64,000 bases of DNA from Ectobius pallidus (Eukaryota; Arthropoda; Insecta; Blattodea; Ectobiidae): the NCBI GenBank assembly GCA_964059195.1, contig CAXKWD010000006.1, positions 7,556,530-7,620,529 of the forward strand. Direction: 5' to 3'. The position numbers were made by a program, and so were the translations under genes. Position 1 is the first letter of the stretch. Every line of letters begins with the position of its first letter. Under the pieces are notes generated by a model that saw only the letters and a list, made by a program, of their open reading frames with translations, had not been told where the DNA came from and did not search any database. Positions 1 to 9,615 of this stretch are shown one piece after another.

Positions 1-55
1 TACATGTATCGCGAATAGATTTTCTAATGTGTTTGTGTTTTTTGTATGATTTCAG

Positions 56-694
56 AATAAAACTTCGAGGCGAGACCCTCGTACAAAGAGGTACCAGAAA
101 TCCAGCCCATCTACGGAGGATGTGATGGACTTGGAGAAACTTCTAGAGGAAGCTCTAAACACAACCGGCGACACGTTTGTAGAGCAAGCAGGAGTGGTTC
201 CTTCTATACTGGCTAGTAGGATTTATTTCCTCAACCGAAACAAGGACAGATATCTAAGTTTCGGCTTCTACACATCGCTGAACTACAGTGCTTGTGCGGA
301 AATAGGAAACTCATTCGGAGCGTGTGTTGTGTTTTCACCCTACCTATTGAGTTCATTCCTATTACACTTACCAAAACTAATTGAACATATGTGTAACGGT
401 AAACCATATCAGTTTATTGAAGAAAAGTTTAAACTAAGACTGGCTAAGAATTTTAAACAGTGCTATATTCAGTACGAGAAGACATGTATTGTTTTAAAGT
501 GCAACGAAATTCATTTTCTTTCTATTCACACTAACATCATCACGAACATTATGTCAAAGTACTCTATAATGCAGAACGACATATCGAAACTTGTAAACAA
601 CCAATCTGTTCCCTCATCTTGGGAAAATTTAGGTTTATATGACTGTGTAACAGACGAGATAAACAATCAGGGTCTGGTCATGTTGATAAAATAG
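56..694 (+). CDS. 3'-terminal exon of an unidentified gene
   Basis: I do not recognise this protein. A convincing splice acceptor (ctaat branch-like sequence, T-rich tract, ATTTCAG ending at base 55) leads into an open frame of 213 codons ending in TAG at 692-694. The frame is open from the first exon base, so the ATG near 125 need not be the start. The first ~20 residues are rich in Arg/Lys/Ser/Thr, like a nuclear-localisation or linker stretch. The rest is a globular-looking, Cys-containing domain with no membrane segment that I can see. A polyadenylation signal lies about 70 bp after the stop. Upstream exons lie outside the window. It could be a host gene or a domesticated or viral-derived gene; codon use looks normal and no stop interrupts it. 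Confidence 0.5.
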   Translation, partial: NKTSRRDPRTKRYQKSSPSTEDVMDLEKLLEEALNTTGDTFVEQAGVVPSILASRIYFLNRNKDRYLSFGFYTSLNYSACAEIGNSFGACVVFSPYLLSSFLLHLPKLIEHMCNGKPYQFIEEKFKLRLAKNFKQCYIQYEKTCIVLKCNEIHFLSIHTNIITNIMSKYSIMQNDISKLVNNQSVPSSWENLGLYDCVTDEINNQGLVMLIK

Positions 695-761
695 AGAGGA
701 CAAACATGAACACTTTTTTTTTCAGTGTTAATATTAATATGTTTTTTATGTACATATATGT

Positions 762-767
762 AAATAA
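762..767 (+). promoter_or_regulatory. Polyadenylation signal AATAAA
   Basis: Canonical AATAAA 68 bp after the stop of the terminal exon at 56-694, which supports that exon being the 3' end of a transcript. Confidence 0.45.
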
Positions 768-1199
768 ATATCCATGATCTATTCTTAATGTAATACGTTT
801 GTAATTATTTACAACAAAAACGAGACATTAATATTAATATAATAATAATAATAATGTGCCGTTTTTCAATAAGCCTAAACCCTTCCTCGTAGATCCTTAC
901 AAAATTTCATTTTACTAGAAAGAAAGAAGGGAAAGAAAGAAAATAACTATATAATACAATAGAAGTAGTAGTATCCTTACCTTCCACTTAGTCCTGTTCC
1001 CTGTTTTTGTCGCCATCTTCCTTCCTCACTTTAAAAATACATATTTCATATATCCCTCCCAATCCGGCATCTTGTACCCATGCCATCATAGTGTGTCTTT
1101 CTAGAATTTCCACCAAGTTTGAAAAATACAAAATTCATATATCCCGCCCTACCCTAGCCATTTTCAAACTTCCACAATTTTGATATTTTCAAATATCAT
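768..1199. other. AT-rich intergenic sequence, no gene seen
   Basis: Low-complexity AT-rich DNA with a short (AAT)n at about 838-854 and a GAAA-rich patch. No coding signal on either strand. Confidence 0.6.
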
Positions 1200-1457
1200 G
1201 CTTTTTTTTAAAATAAAATTTCGACTTAGATCGCTCTTGCATTAAATATACAATTTCGACTTAACACACTCTTGCATTTAATATTTTGAATTTGGCGCTA
1301 GTCGCCATCTTGGTAACAATTTTGAATTTTCAAATATCCCACCATTTTAAAAATAATATTTCGACTTAGCTCACTTTTGCATTAAATACAAAATTTTGAC
1401 TTAGCACACTCTTGCATTTTCGAATTTTGAATTTCGCGCTAGCCGCCATCTTGGAGG
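1200..1457. repeat. Two tandem ~125-bp repeat copies
   Basis: Two adjacent diverged copies (about 1200-1315 and 1343-1457). Each contains ATTTCGACTTAG, CTCTTGCATT, a GCGCTAG core and ends in CGCCATCTTGG. It is noncoding and probably part of an unclassified repeat. Confidence 0.6.
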
Positions 1458-1683
1458 GGAAGTGATGACGTCATTACCCCCACCCCATTTCCCCTCAAAC
1501 CGCTACCAACCGACTCCTATACTACTACTAAAATGATATAATAATAATAAACAGAACTGCGCACAATGTGCATAGAGTTTATTCACTACAAAACTGATGT
1601 ATATAAATAAAAATGCAGAATATTGATGCACCGTTGGAATGTAATGTTCGTAGGAGTCACCCATAATTTACGTCGCGACAAAT

Positions 1684-2370
1684 GTGATTTACTCTATTTT
1701 AGGATGGCCCTGCTTCCTTTTTAGTAACAATCACAATGTCTGGAATGAAGAAGGATTTTCGGATTTTAAGAACATTTTGCGAGCTCTAAATAAACATAAG
1801 GATTCTGCTCATCATCTAAAATACAAATTAGAATTGAGCACATTTTCCAAGAACAGAAATAGAACTGTTGATGACCTTCAAGAAAATCAGCGACTATCTC
1901 TCTTCTATCCAATGAAAATGTTCGCTTGAATAGCTCGTCAATGATGCGTTTTTATACCTAAGCAAACAAGAGCTTGGATTCAGAAGCCATGATGAAAGCG
2001 ATAATTCATTAAACCGGGGTAATTTCAAGGAGTACAACAGGAATACAATATCACTACTTTAACGTGTTATAGCGTGCAGGGATTGTGATCCGTGGTATTG
2101 AAGTTCACCAGACGTCTGATTATGAGGTTTCAAGTAAGTTGTCGGGAGCGGGGGAAATAAGGCAAGCTAATCATGACATCAAGTGAGTGCGAAGTAGACA
2201 GATGAGGGATAGAAGGTGTATAAAATGTACATACCTAAAATAGGCTAATATGGGTGAATAAATAGATTTAGCTTAGAACTAGTCAATGTATGTATTATTT
2301 CTACAAGAGTGATCATCCCTAATAGAATACGGGGGATGTTAAGGGTTGAATTGCGGAATTCAAGATCCAC
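1684..2370 (+). pseudogene. hAT-superfamily transposase fragment, N-terminal (TTF/ZMYM-type)
   Basis: An 81-codon frame (1684-1929) reads like the zinc-finger region of TTF/ZMYM-type hAT transposases: a CFLFS-like motif, then a W..EGF.DFKNI segment, then HKDSAHH. After a frame break the sequence around 1945-2040 decodes as LSKQELGFRSHDES followed by LNRGNFKEY, the typical start of the DUF4371 domain of this family. The transposase is interrupted at 2371 by a pogo-like element and resumes at 3748. Frameshifts and stops make it dead. Family assignment rests on motif recall, not a search. Confidence 0.6.
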
Positions 2371-3747
2371 TATAAGGTAGGTAAGCCAAAGGTGGCCCAT
2401 GTTCCCAAGGTAGCCCGCTTTTCAGATTGGTTATTAGTTCAGCATTTACTCGGGAGATAGCACCAGATCCTAGTGTGGAGTCCTACTCTGGTGTTACATG
2501 CCGAAAATCAAGCCGTTGTGATGAATGCCAGCCATTTTGTGCGAGTCATTGTGTTGAGTGATGCCGTGGACATTGTCCGTTGTTATTTTGATGTGACGAA
2601 GCTTATGATTTAAAGTACATTCAAGTCAAGGTAAGTAATCACTGTTTACTTCATCTGAAAGGTTATTTAATTCTGCTTCTGACAGAACCATATTCTATGA
2701 ACTTTAAGCGTGGTTTAATGTAATTTAATAACAAATTCCTGATATTTAAGCATGCTCCTATGGTGGCCCACCACCTGGGCTACCTTGGGAACTAGTGGGC
2801 CACCTTAGGGACTAGTGGGCCACTTTAGGAGCTCAAATAAAAATATGTATATATGCAACTTCAGAAAAAGTCGTCTGCCCTAGAAGAAGATTCCAGCACT
2901 TTATCTGATACATCTGACAGCAATTCTTCAATTGATAACACTTCTTCGAATCCAGATGTAGGCGTTTCTAAGAATTCATTAACAATGTCTGCATTGATGA
3001 AGACACCAGAAGCCCCAGGAAAAAATCTGTGACTCCCAGAAGAAAAGCGTTAAACTATCGTGGACAAAAGGTAGTTGTATCACTTTTTCAGCGAAATCAA
3101 CTGTGTCGACGAGGGAGAAAAAAGTGACGGACAAAATATTATCTCAGAAAAGAGACATTGCTGTGCCAGGAACAAGTGGTCAGCAGAAACCCTCAAAGTC
3201 AATTGAAAGTTGGTATTGCCACTTGTGTAGGACTGACAGGAAGATAGACATGAGACTCTGTACTCGATGTAGGCGATATATCCATGAAGAATGCGAGGGA
3301 CTCACTGTACATGACAAAATTCCAGATTTTGTATGTTCTTTCTGTTTGGACTCTGATTAGAAGACCAAAAGTCATATTTGAATAGTTTTTTTTATTTATT
3401 AGTATTTTGTATGATACCAGTAAAGTGCTCTGTTAGCAATAATAAATAGATTTTCCATGCTTTAACTTTGTTTTTAATTTTCAGAACCTAGAATATAATT
3501 TTAAACTAATTTTCAGTCATGGGCCACCTTTGGTACACCTGTGCTCAAGGTGGCCCACTAGTTGCCATTTTAAAAAGTGTAAATATAATAATATATTTGA
3601 TTAAAATATAAGCAATGCTCATTACATTCCTTTTGGCCATGATATCAAGGTTTATGCTGTTATCTTTCAGCACTCTATCACTATTTAGGAAATTATTAAA
3701 AAATGTCAAAGCTTAACCCTGGCCACCTTTGGCTTACCTACCTTATA
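2371..3747 (+). mobile_element. pogo/Tigger-like DNA transposon remnant with perfect terminal inverted repeats
   Basis: The outer 27 bases (2371-2397 and 3721-3747) are perfect inverted repeats containing AGGTAGGTAAGCCAAAGG. They are bordered by TA, the target duplication of the pogo/Tc1 superfamily. The subterminal motif GGTGGCCCA recurs many times inside both ends (for example 2391, 2763-2820, 3520-3560). The 1.38-kb body keeps only the 3' part of a transposase (C-terminal PHD-like finger), so it is an internally deleted, non-autonomous copy. It sits inside an older hAT copy. Perfect terminal repeats suggest recent mobility compared with its surroundings. Confidence 0.85.
2850..3360 (+). 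pseudogene. C-terminal fragment of a pogo-like transposase with a PHD-type zinc finger
   Basis: The open frame at 3103-3360 (85 codons) contains WYCHLC, then MRLCTRCRRYIHEEC and VCSFC, a C4HC3-like PHD pattern known at the C-terminus of many insect pogo/jerky-type DDE transposases. Upstream, in broken frames (2865-3100), comes a Ser/Asp-rich tail and a TPRRKALNYRGQ segment that normally precedes the finger. The catalytic DDE core and the CENP-B-like DNA-binding domain are absent. It lies wholly inside the inverted-repeat element and cannot encode a working transposase. Confidence 0.65.
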
Positions 3748-4300
3748 ACTCCTGTCTTCAGAAGATGATGGCGACAAGAAACTGCAAGGGGACGACGTAG
3801 ATAACCCCGTCCAGAGGGCACTTTATAATATTCTAAAATTAACAATGTATTCGGTGTTGACTCCAAGACAATTGAAAATGAAATCATTGACTGCACATCA
3901 GAATATGTTCAAGACCAAGAAATTCACAACACTGACTTTTTGCAGTCGAAGTGGATGACAGCACTGATTCTATTATAGCGAGGAATGTTAATTCTGAAGG
4001 AATTATTGTTGAACATTCATGATGTCAGTGTTGATAGATCCTCTGTTGAATCTCGTGGATCGGATTTTATCAGAATTTGATATAGTCATATTTGTGAAAG
4101 CAGATTAAATAAGTTATATTCTACAGGAAATAGTGTTGTGCAATAATAACGCAAGCGAGTTGAGCAAGTGGATGAATCTTCGTAACGAATTATACGGGGA
4201 ATTACTTAAGAAGTCGGTTGACTGAGCAGCCAGCTAGATTTAAATTGCGTGATTACTTGTGCGAACCCCGAATGTGAATTTCAGCCAATGAAAAACTACT
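3748..4300 (+). pseudogene. hAT transposase fragment, continuation (DUF4371-type)
   Basis: Continues the copy that starts at 1684. Frames around 3845-3950 decode as KTIENEIIDCTSEYVQ, and 3935-4020 as FFAVEVDDSTDS, the VDD-STD signature of DUF4371 hAT proteins. Several frameshifts and stops. The remainder to about 4300 is too decayed to read. Confidence 0.5.
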
Positions 4301-5244
4301 CACATCAGGGAGTTTGACATCTGCCCTCTGAATCAACACGAGAAGCATTGCAAAGCTGTTAATTTATTTAATCATTCGGCCAGACCAAAGCTCACAAGAC
4401 GACATGCGAATCTGGTACAACGATGCCTACTAGTTTTCTACATTATATTTGGAAGAAGAACGAGTTTACTTTCTGTGCTGTTCCCATGTCAACATCCATA
4501 TATATAATTCAGTATAGCACAATTATTGGATTCCGCACGCAAAGAAAGTTTATATTGTACACTTGCGTTTAATGTATTTTCAAACACCCTGTTCCAGCAG
4601 TTGGTATGGCTTTTGTTATGTAACCGTCCCCCCCCCTTAGCTAGTTGCTTGAGCAAGTACGGCCTAGAGATTGCGAGCTGTTGTGATTAGGCAGTCGTCT
4701 TTCAGTCTGAATGGTGTTCGGCTGAATATATATTGGACGGAGGAGTCGAGGTGTATAGATATTTTCTGCATACTTCTGTATCCTGGGTGAGTACTTGAAT
4801 TTTCCTTCTTAGTAATTGTAAATTAATTCCATTTTGCTAGGATACTATGCATTGAGGCGTATTTTTTGTTTCAAGTACTCACCTAGCGTGCCGTTGATTT
4901 AAATTTATATTTTTGGCTTTCATAATGTAGATTCAAAATTAATACATTATACCTAGGCTTCTCTGCCCCGTGGTGTGTTTCTGTGAGAGAATGCGGACGT
5001 ATGTTTGAATTTTGGACTGCCACGTACAGGTATCTCATTCATTCTTGACGAATGTCCTTCAGAGAGGGACCAGTGGGCTAGCCTAGCCTAGCCTAGCCTC
5101 AATATCACGTCAGCAAAATAGCTCATGTTACAATAACAAACAGTCTGCTTTCCTGTGCTCTGTTTGGAGAGGACAGTTGACTGCTAAGTTTTATGCAGCA
5201 CAGGTTCTTGCAAGTGTTTTAACGAGTGCTTTTTATTTAATAAC
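4301..5244. other. No gene recognised
   Basis: Unassigned sequence with a poly-C run near 4628-4637 and a short CCTAG tandem repeat at 5078-5098. Its 3' part probably belongs to the 5' flank of the Tc1/mariner-superfamily element that follows. Confidence 0.5.
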
Positions 5245-7571
5245 GTGATAATGCTTCCTATACTGTCAAAACTAAAAGGGAAAACTCTACACAGTCAAAG
5301 TCGCGAGATTATTGCAAATGTTTATGAGTACATGAAGGAAGGAGCCAAACATAAAGATCGATTTTTTCCAGCGTATTTTAAAGCAATTCAGAAATTGCAA
5401 GAAAGAGTTGCAGCAGCCACCACGACATCGCATATAGTCCAGGCAACGAACGAAAAATAGAAGAAAAAAAATCTTGTAGTTTTGAAATTTGGCAGAGTTG
5501 TCAGAGGGACTGTCCTGAATAACACATTAAAAGTCCCGGAGGATGGGTGGGGGTGAGCGGGGGGCAGGGGGCCCGTAGAAGGTCTCTTTTATTGGTTTTT
5601 TACTTATATCTCACTAACGGTGCATTATAGAGGAAAAGTTATTTTGTTCACAATTTAAGCTGATAAAATTTCCTAGAAGTTTGATCCTATACATTTTTTT
5701 CTATTCTCAGTAGCTTTCCAGATATCCGCCAGCGAAAATAGCACATTTTCGAAAAACGCTCTTTCGCCTCACGCTTTTCGACACACATTGCCCTCTGGCG
5801 CTTCAGCCCTTACGTTTACATCAATGCCCTCATAAAAGAAGTTGTACGGCAATAAATGTCTTTGAAAATGAGTAGTCATTTGTTATTTTGTATTCAAATG
5901 TTCAAACGTTATAGCAATTTTAAGTTCCAGACAAATGTCGAGATTTCGAAAGAAACTGTACTTCGCGCTTTCTCTTTATATAGGGGTCTTTTACATTCTT
6001 TACTTCTTTTGGTACTCCGGGAAAGAAGCACACCGTCCCAAAAACAGTTACTGAAATCGATGATTTCGACAATTGTGTGATTCGACGCACTATATAAATT
6101 CCTATGTTCAAGAAAAGACTGCACCTTCAGCAAAAAGATTATTACAAAAATTGCGAGAGACCATCAATTTTCAAGGTAAACTCCCGAGCCTTCGAATTGT
6201 GATTAAAAAAAAAAAAAAAAAAAAAAAAGCTTTAAGTGGAGAAAAACAGGAAATAAAAGACGCGTTCTAATTTAAAATCATGATATTTGTTCTTTGCGCG
6301 AGGTCTACCTTAGGCTACTTCTCTCCGTAAATACAGAGCTGAAGGACGCCCAATAGTTTATGAATACAAAACCTATATACACAGCAGACACACTGTTCAG
6401 AAAGTTGGTCTGATGACAGCACTTCAGGTTTGATGGCGCCTGCATCCAAAGGGGAGCGATTAATTATAGTCCATGCAGGTGGAAGGTTCGGGTTCATACC
6501 AGGCGCTTTCCTTATTTACAGATCCCAGCAGAAAACAGGAGACTTTCATAAAGACATGTGCACTGAAAACTACGTCAAGTGGCTTCGTACAATGTTAATT
6601 CCAAATTTACCTCCTGACTCTGTTCTAGTAATTGACAATGATTCCTATCACAATGCACAGGTAGACAAACCACCCACATCAAATATACTAAAAATAGATA
6701 TGCAGTCCTGGCTACAAAATCAAAACACTCCATTTCATCAGCACAGCACGAAGACATATTAGTATGATTTAATCATAGCCAAAAGCCAGCTCAGAAAAAA
6801 AATATTTGATTGACCAAATATTGGCCACACAGCTTTAACCGTACCACTCAGATTTGAACCCATTGAATTAATATGGGGAGACGTAAAGCAATAGGTAACT
6901 CCTAGAAACGTAACGGGCCCGGGTTCTATTCCTGGTCGGGACAAGTTACCTAGGTGAGGTTTTTTATGGGGTTTTTCCTCACCTTTGAGACAAATGTCGG
7001 GTAACTTTCGGCCCTTGTGGTTCCCAGATATCATCTGGCCGTCATTATCATCTTCATCCCATCCTCGCCTTGTTTGGATTGAGTGTGTGTGTGTGTGTGT
7101 GAATGGTGTGTCTCGTCCTATGTGTTCGTGTTGTCTCGGAGGTGGCCCCGGCATTGGGCTGATCACTCATCCGGGGAGGCCCTCCATGTCCTTGTCTGGT
7201 CAAAAAAGTATGTATGTGATCCAAAGATAATCCCTCTCCCGACAGGGCGCGGCCCTGTAAGGCCCGGGCGGCTTGGGTCGCTTAAATCCTAAAAGGGAGA
7301 GGTGAAACTACGGTAAAGAAAGAAAGAAAGAAATCCTCTGCAGGCAAAGATATCAGGAAATTGGACAAACGGAATGGGAAAAGGCTTGCCATCATGTCGA
7401 AAAAATGGAACAAGAATACTGGGATAAAGACGCTGTAGTGGAAGAAAGGATTAAAAGAATTATTATTCATGACAATGGGATGGAAAGCAGGGACGAGGAT
7501 AATGAAAATGACAGCTATTCAGACGAGGAAGAAGACGAGGGAGACATGTCGGGAATAGAAGAAATACAATA
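5245..7571 (+). pseudogene. Tc1/mariner (IS630-type) transposase pseudogene, split by a SINE
   Basis: Pieces of one arthropod DDE transposase in order. 5245-5460 gives an N-terminal helical region (SREIIANVYEYMKEGAKHK). 5930-6200 gives helix-turn-helix remnants in broken frames. 6430-6700 gives the catalytic part (RLIIVHAGGRFGF, then SVLVIDNDSYHNAQ). About 6840-6890 gives a decayed PIELIWGDVK block holding the last acidic residue. 7336-7571 gives the acidic C-terminal tail ending in TAA. A poly-A run at 6206-6228 and several frameshifts break the frame, and a SINE separates the PIELIW block from the tail. Catalytic Asp and Glu positions are still recognisable, so decay is moderate. Confidence 0.75.
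6893..7335 (+). mobile_element. tRNA-derived SINE with (AAAG)n tail
   Basis: Inserted between two parts of the transposase pseudogene, which fixes its borders to within about 20 bp. A tRNA-type B box (GGGTTCTATTCC, 6921-6932) lies near the 5' end, followed by a ~370-bp body with a short (GT)n at 7084-7100, and a 3' AAAG repeat at about 7313-7331. No target-site duplication is obvious. Confidence 0.7.
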
Positions 7572-8463
7572 AAATTAAGTGCAAATGTTTCAGAGTGGTT
7601 GACAATACTGGAAATGTGGCAATTTGCTTTGTAGTTCCTGTACTACTTCAGCACAGCAACATGTGAGTAACGTACACAACATTTGACTCAGCTCCTGCCT
7701 CTGTGTGTCAGTCCTTCCGCAAAAGATGAGTAAGCGACTCGCATCTAGCCTCTCATATAATTTTTTCATTTGTCAAGATTAAACGAGCGACCTGTAACAA
7801 TAAAATTTACTGAACTACTGACCAAGAAACTTGCTAATTACTGTACGTAATATAAATACTATCTTTACAAATGCTCAGATATGTAAAGTATATATGTAAT
7901 ACTAACTTCTGATAGTTGAGCAGTATCGTATTTGTAATAATATACTTAATATTTATGGTCAGTAGGCCTACTATGAATTCATGTTTCAAAGTCAGGAAAA
8001 CTATACCAGATCCCTCATATGACGATAGAAGCATTAAGCCATGGTAAGTAATGATTGTAAATGCACCATATTGAGTTTTTTTTACAATACGTAACTTATT
8101 CATTATTAGAAGTTTGCTAACTTAACCTTTGAGCTGGGTTTACTGGCTAACGAACAGATCTTACATTTGTATATGTGCAAGTTATTGTTTCTTATTCATG
8201 ATGTTAATTCAATAAAAAATTGTTATGATTGTTCGAAAATATTGTTCTAATTTCATATTGAATATAACAGTTAATTTCAATGGGTCTAGGGCCTTTTTCC
8301 TTCAGTACTTCCACAATATTTACGATCATTAGAATCTACTTCTACACAATTAGAGACGCTCTGGACTCCTGTCTCATAGAAGTTTCTTTTTCATATTTAA
8401 AAGAATAGAGCTAGAGCATTTCAAACAGTGAATATAGAAGAAAGCTACATAATTATTCACTCC
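7572..8463. other. AT-rich noncoding sequence
   Basis: No coding pattern or recognisable RNA. Possibly the 3' flank of the Tc1-like element followed by unique intergenic DNA. Confidence 0.5.
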
Positions 8464-8994
8464 GGACCATAAGACGCACCTTGATTTCAGGGTGGAAATT
8501 TAAAGGAAAAGAAATTTAATGTGATTCTAAATAAAAGAATATTAAAGGGAACAATACATCTCATTGAATAAACCAATTATAACCTTGTACTGAACTGATT
8601 TCTCATGACAGACTGAAAATAATTTTACACTCTCTATCCCTCAATTCAGCATATGTAATTGTAACAAGGCTGTTTAGAGGACATTTTCCTTCATTTAAAC
8701 CACCCGGCGGAGACAACTTTCGTATAAAAGAACTCAAAATTCCTTTCTTTTCGCATTCTATACCTGGTTTTCAGCTACCCTTATTTTACGATTGTGACAG
8801 GTGCACTGATGCACAGTTGTGCCAAAATGTATAACTATCTTATCGTTACAACACCTTTTTAACTATGGTATTCCGGCAATATTTACGAAAATTTAATTTC
8901 TTTAGTGTACTTCGAACCATTAGATGCACCCAACTTTCGAAGTTCTGTTTTCAAGGTAAAAAAGTGCGTCTTATGGTCCGTAAAATACGGTAAT
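8464..8994. mobile_element. MITE-like element with GGACCATAAGACGCAC terminal repeats
   Basis: GGACCATAAGACGCAC at 8464-8479 is repeated in exact inverted form at 8964-8979. The right end continues GTAAAATACGG, and a degraded copy of the motif (GAACCATTAGATGCACC) sits inside near 8915. The ~530-bp body has no ORF. The left outermost bases are degraded, so the target duplication (possibly TAATTAT) is uncertain. Confidence 0.7.
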
Positions 8995-9344
8995 TATACA
9001 CAAAGGTACGAAGCTTGTATTTCCTATATTTTTATCCTGTAGCGTGGTAGAAATTATTACTAATTGTAATTATTACTTATTTCAAGTTGAATGTTTAGAT
9101 AAAATTGCTGTATAAAACATCTGATTATTATTATTATTATTATATCATTTTCAAAGCTACGAACAAAAGTATTCATAATATTGAAGAATTTACTGGTGCA
9201 TGAACAATAAACCACAACCTGAGTTATCTCTTGACACATCATCAAAAGTAAAGCACCTGATAAGAAAAACCCTGAGAATCATCAAAAGTTAACTTCTGTG
9301 AATTAATCGTATTATAACCAAGCCAACCAGTATCAAATTTAGCT
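8995..9344. other. Noncoding, with (TTA)n microsatellite
   Basis: Holds a short (TTA)n tract at about 9125-9143. No gene seen. Confidence 0.5.
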
Positions 9345-9582
9345 ACGATGCTGTGCTATGATGGGGCAAGTGTAATGGCAGGTCACTTAAATGGTCTTCA
9401 AAAGAAAATCAAGGGCAAAGCACCTCAGTCTGATTTTGTACATTGTTTAGCTCTTCGGTAAAACTTAGTGTTCCAGCGAAGTTTAGAAATCATTTCTGAA
9501 TGCCGCATATTTTTCGCAAGTGTCAGTGGGATTCCTGCATTTTTCAACCACTCTTCAAAAAGAACACATATGAAATGAAATA
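9345..9582 (+). pseudogene. hAT transposase internal fragment
   Basis: Decodes as YDGASVMAGHLNGLQKKIK, then HCLAL, then SLEIISECRIFFASVSGIPAFF and SSKRTH. These are motifs of the DUF4371/hAT catalytic region, with one stop and frame changes. It is cut at about 9582 by the 3' end of the LINE. I could not find the continuation beyond the 5' end of the LINE. Confidence 0.6.
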
Positions 9583-9615
9583 AGGATTGCGCACAATGTG
9601 CATATAGCGAGAGCA

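Noticed and set aside
6759..7292. ORFs across 6.8-7.3 kb on both strands
   Set aside because: They lie in a SINE with B box and AAAG tail; low-complexity translations.
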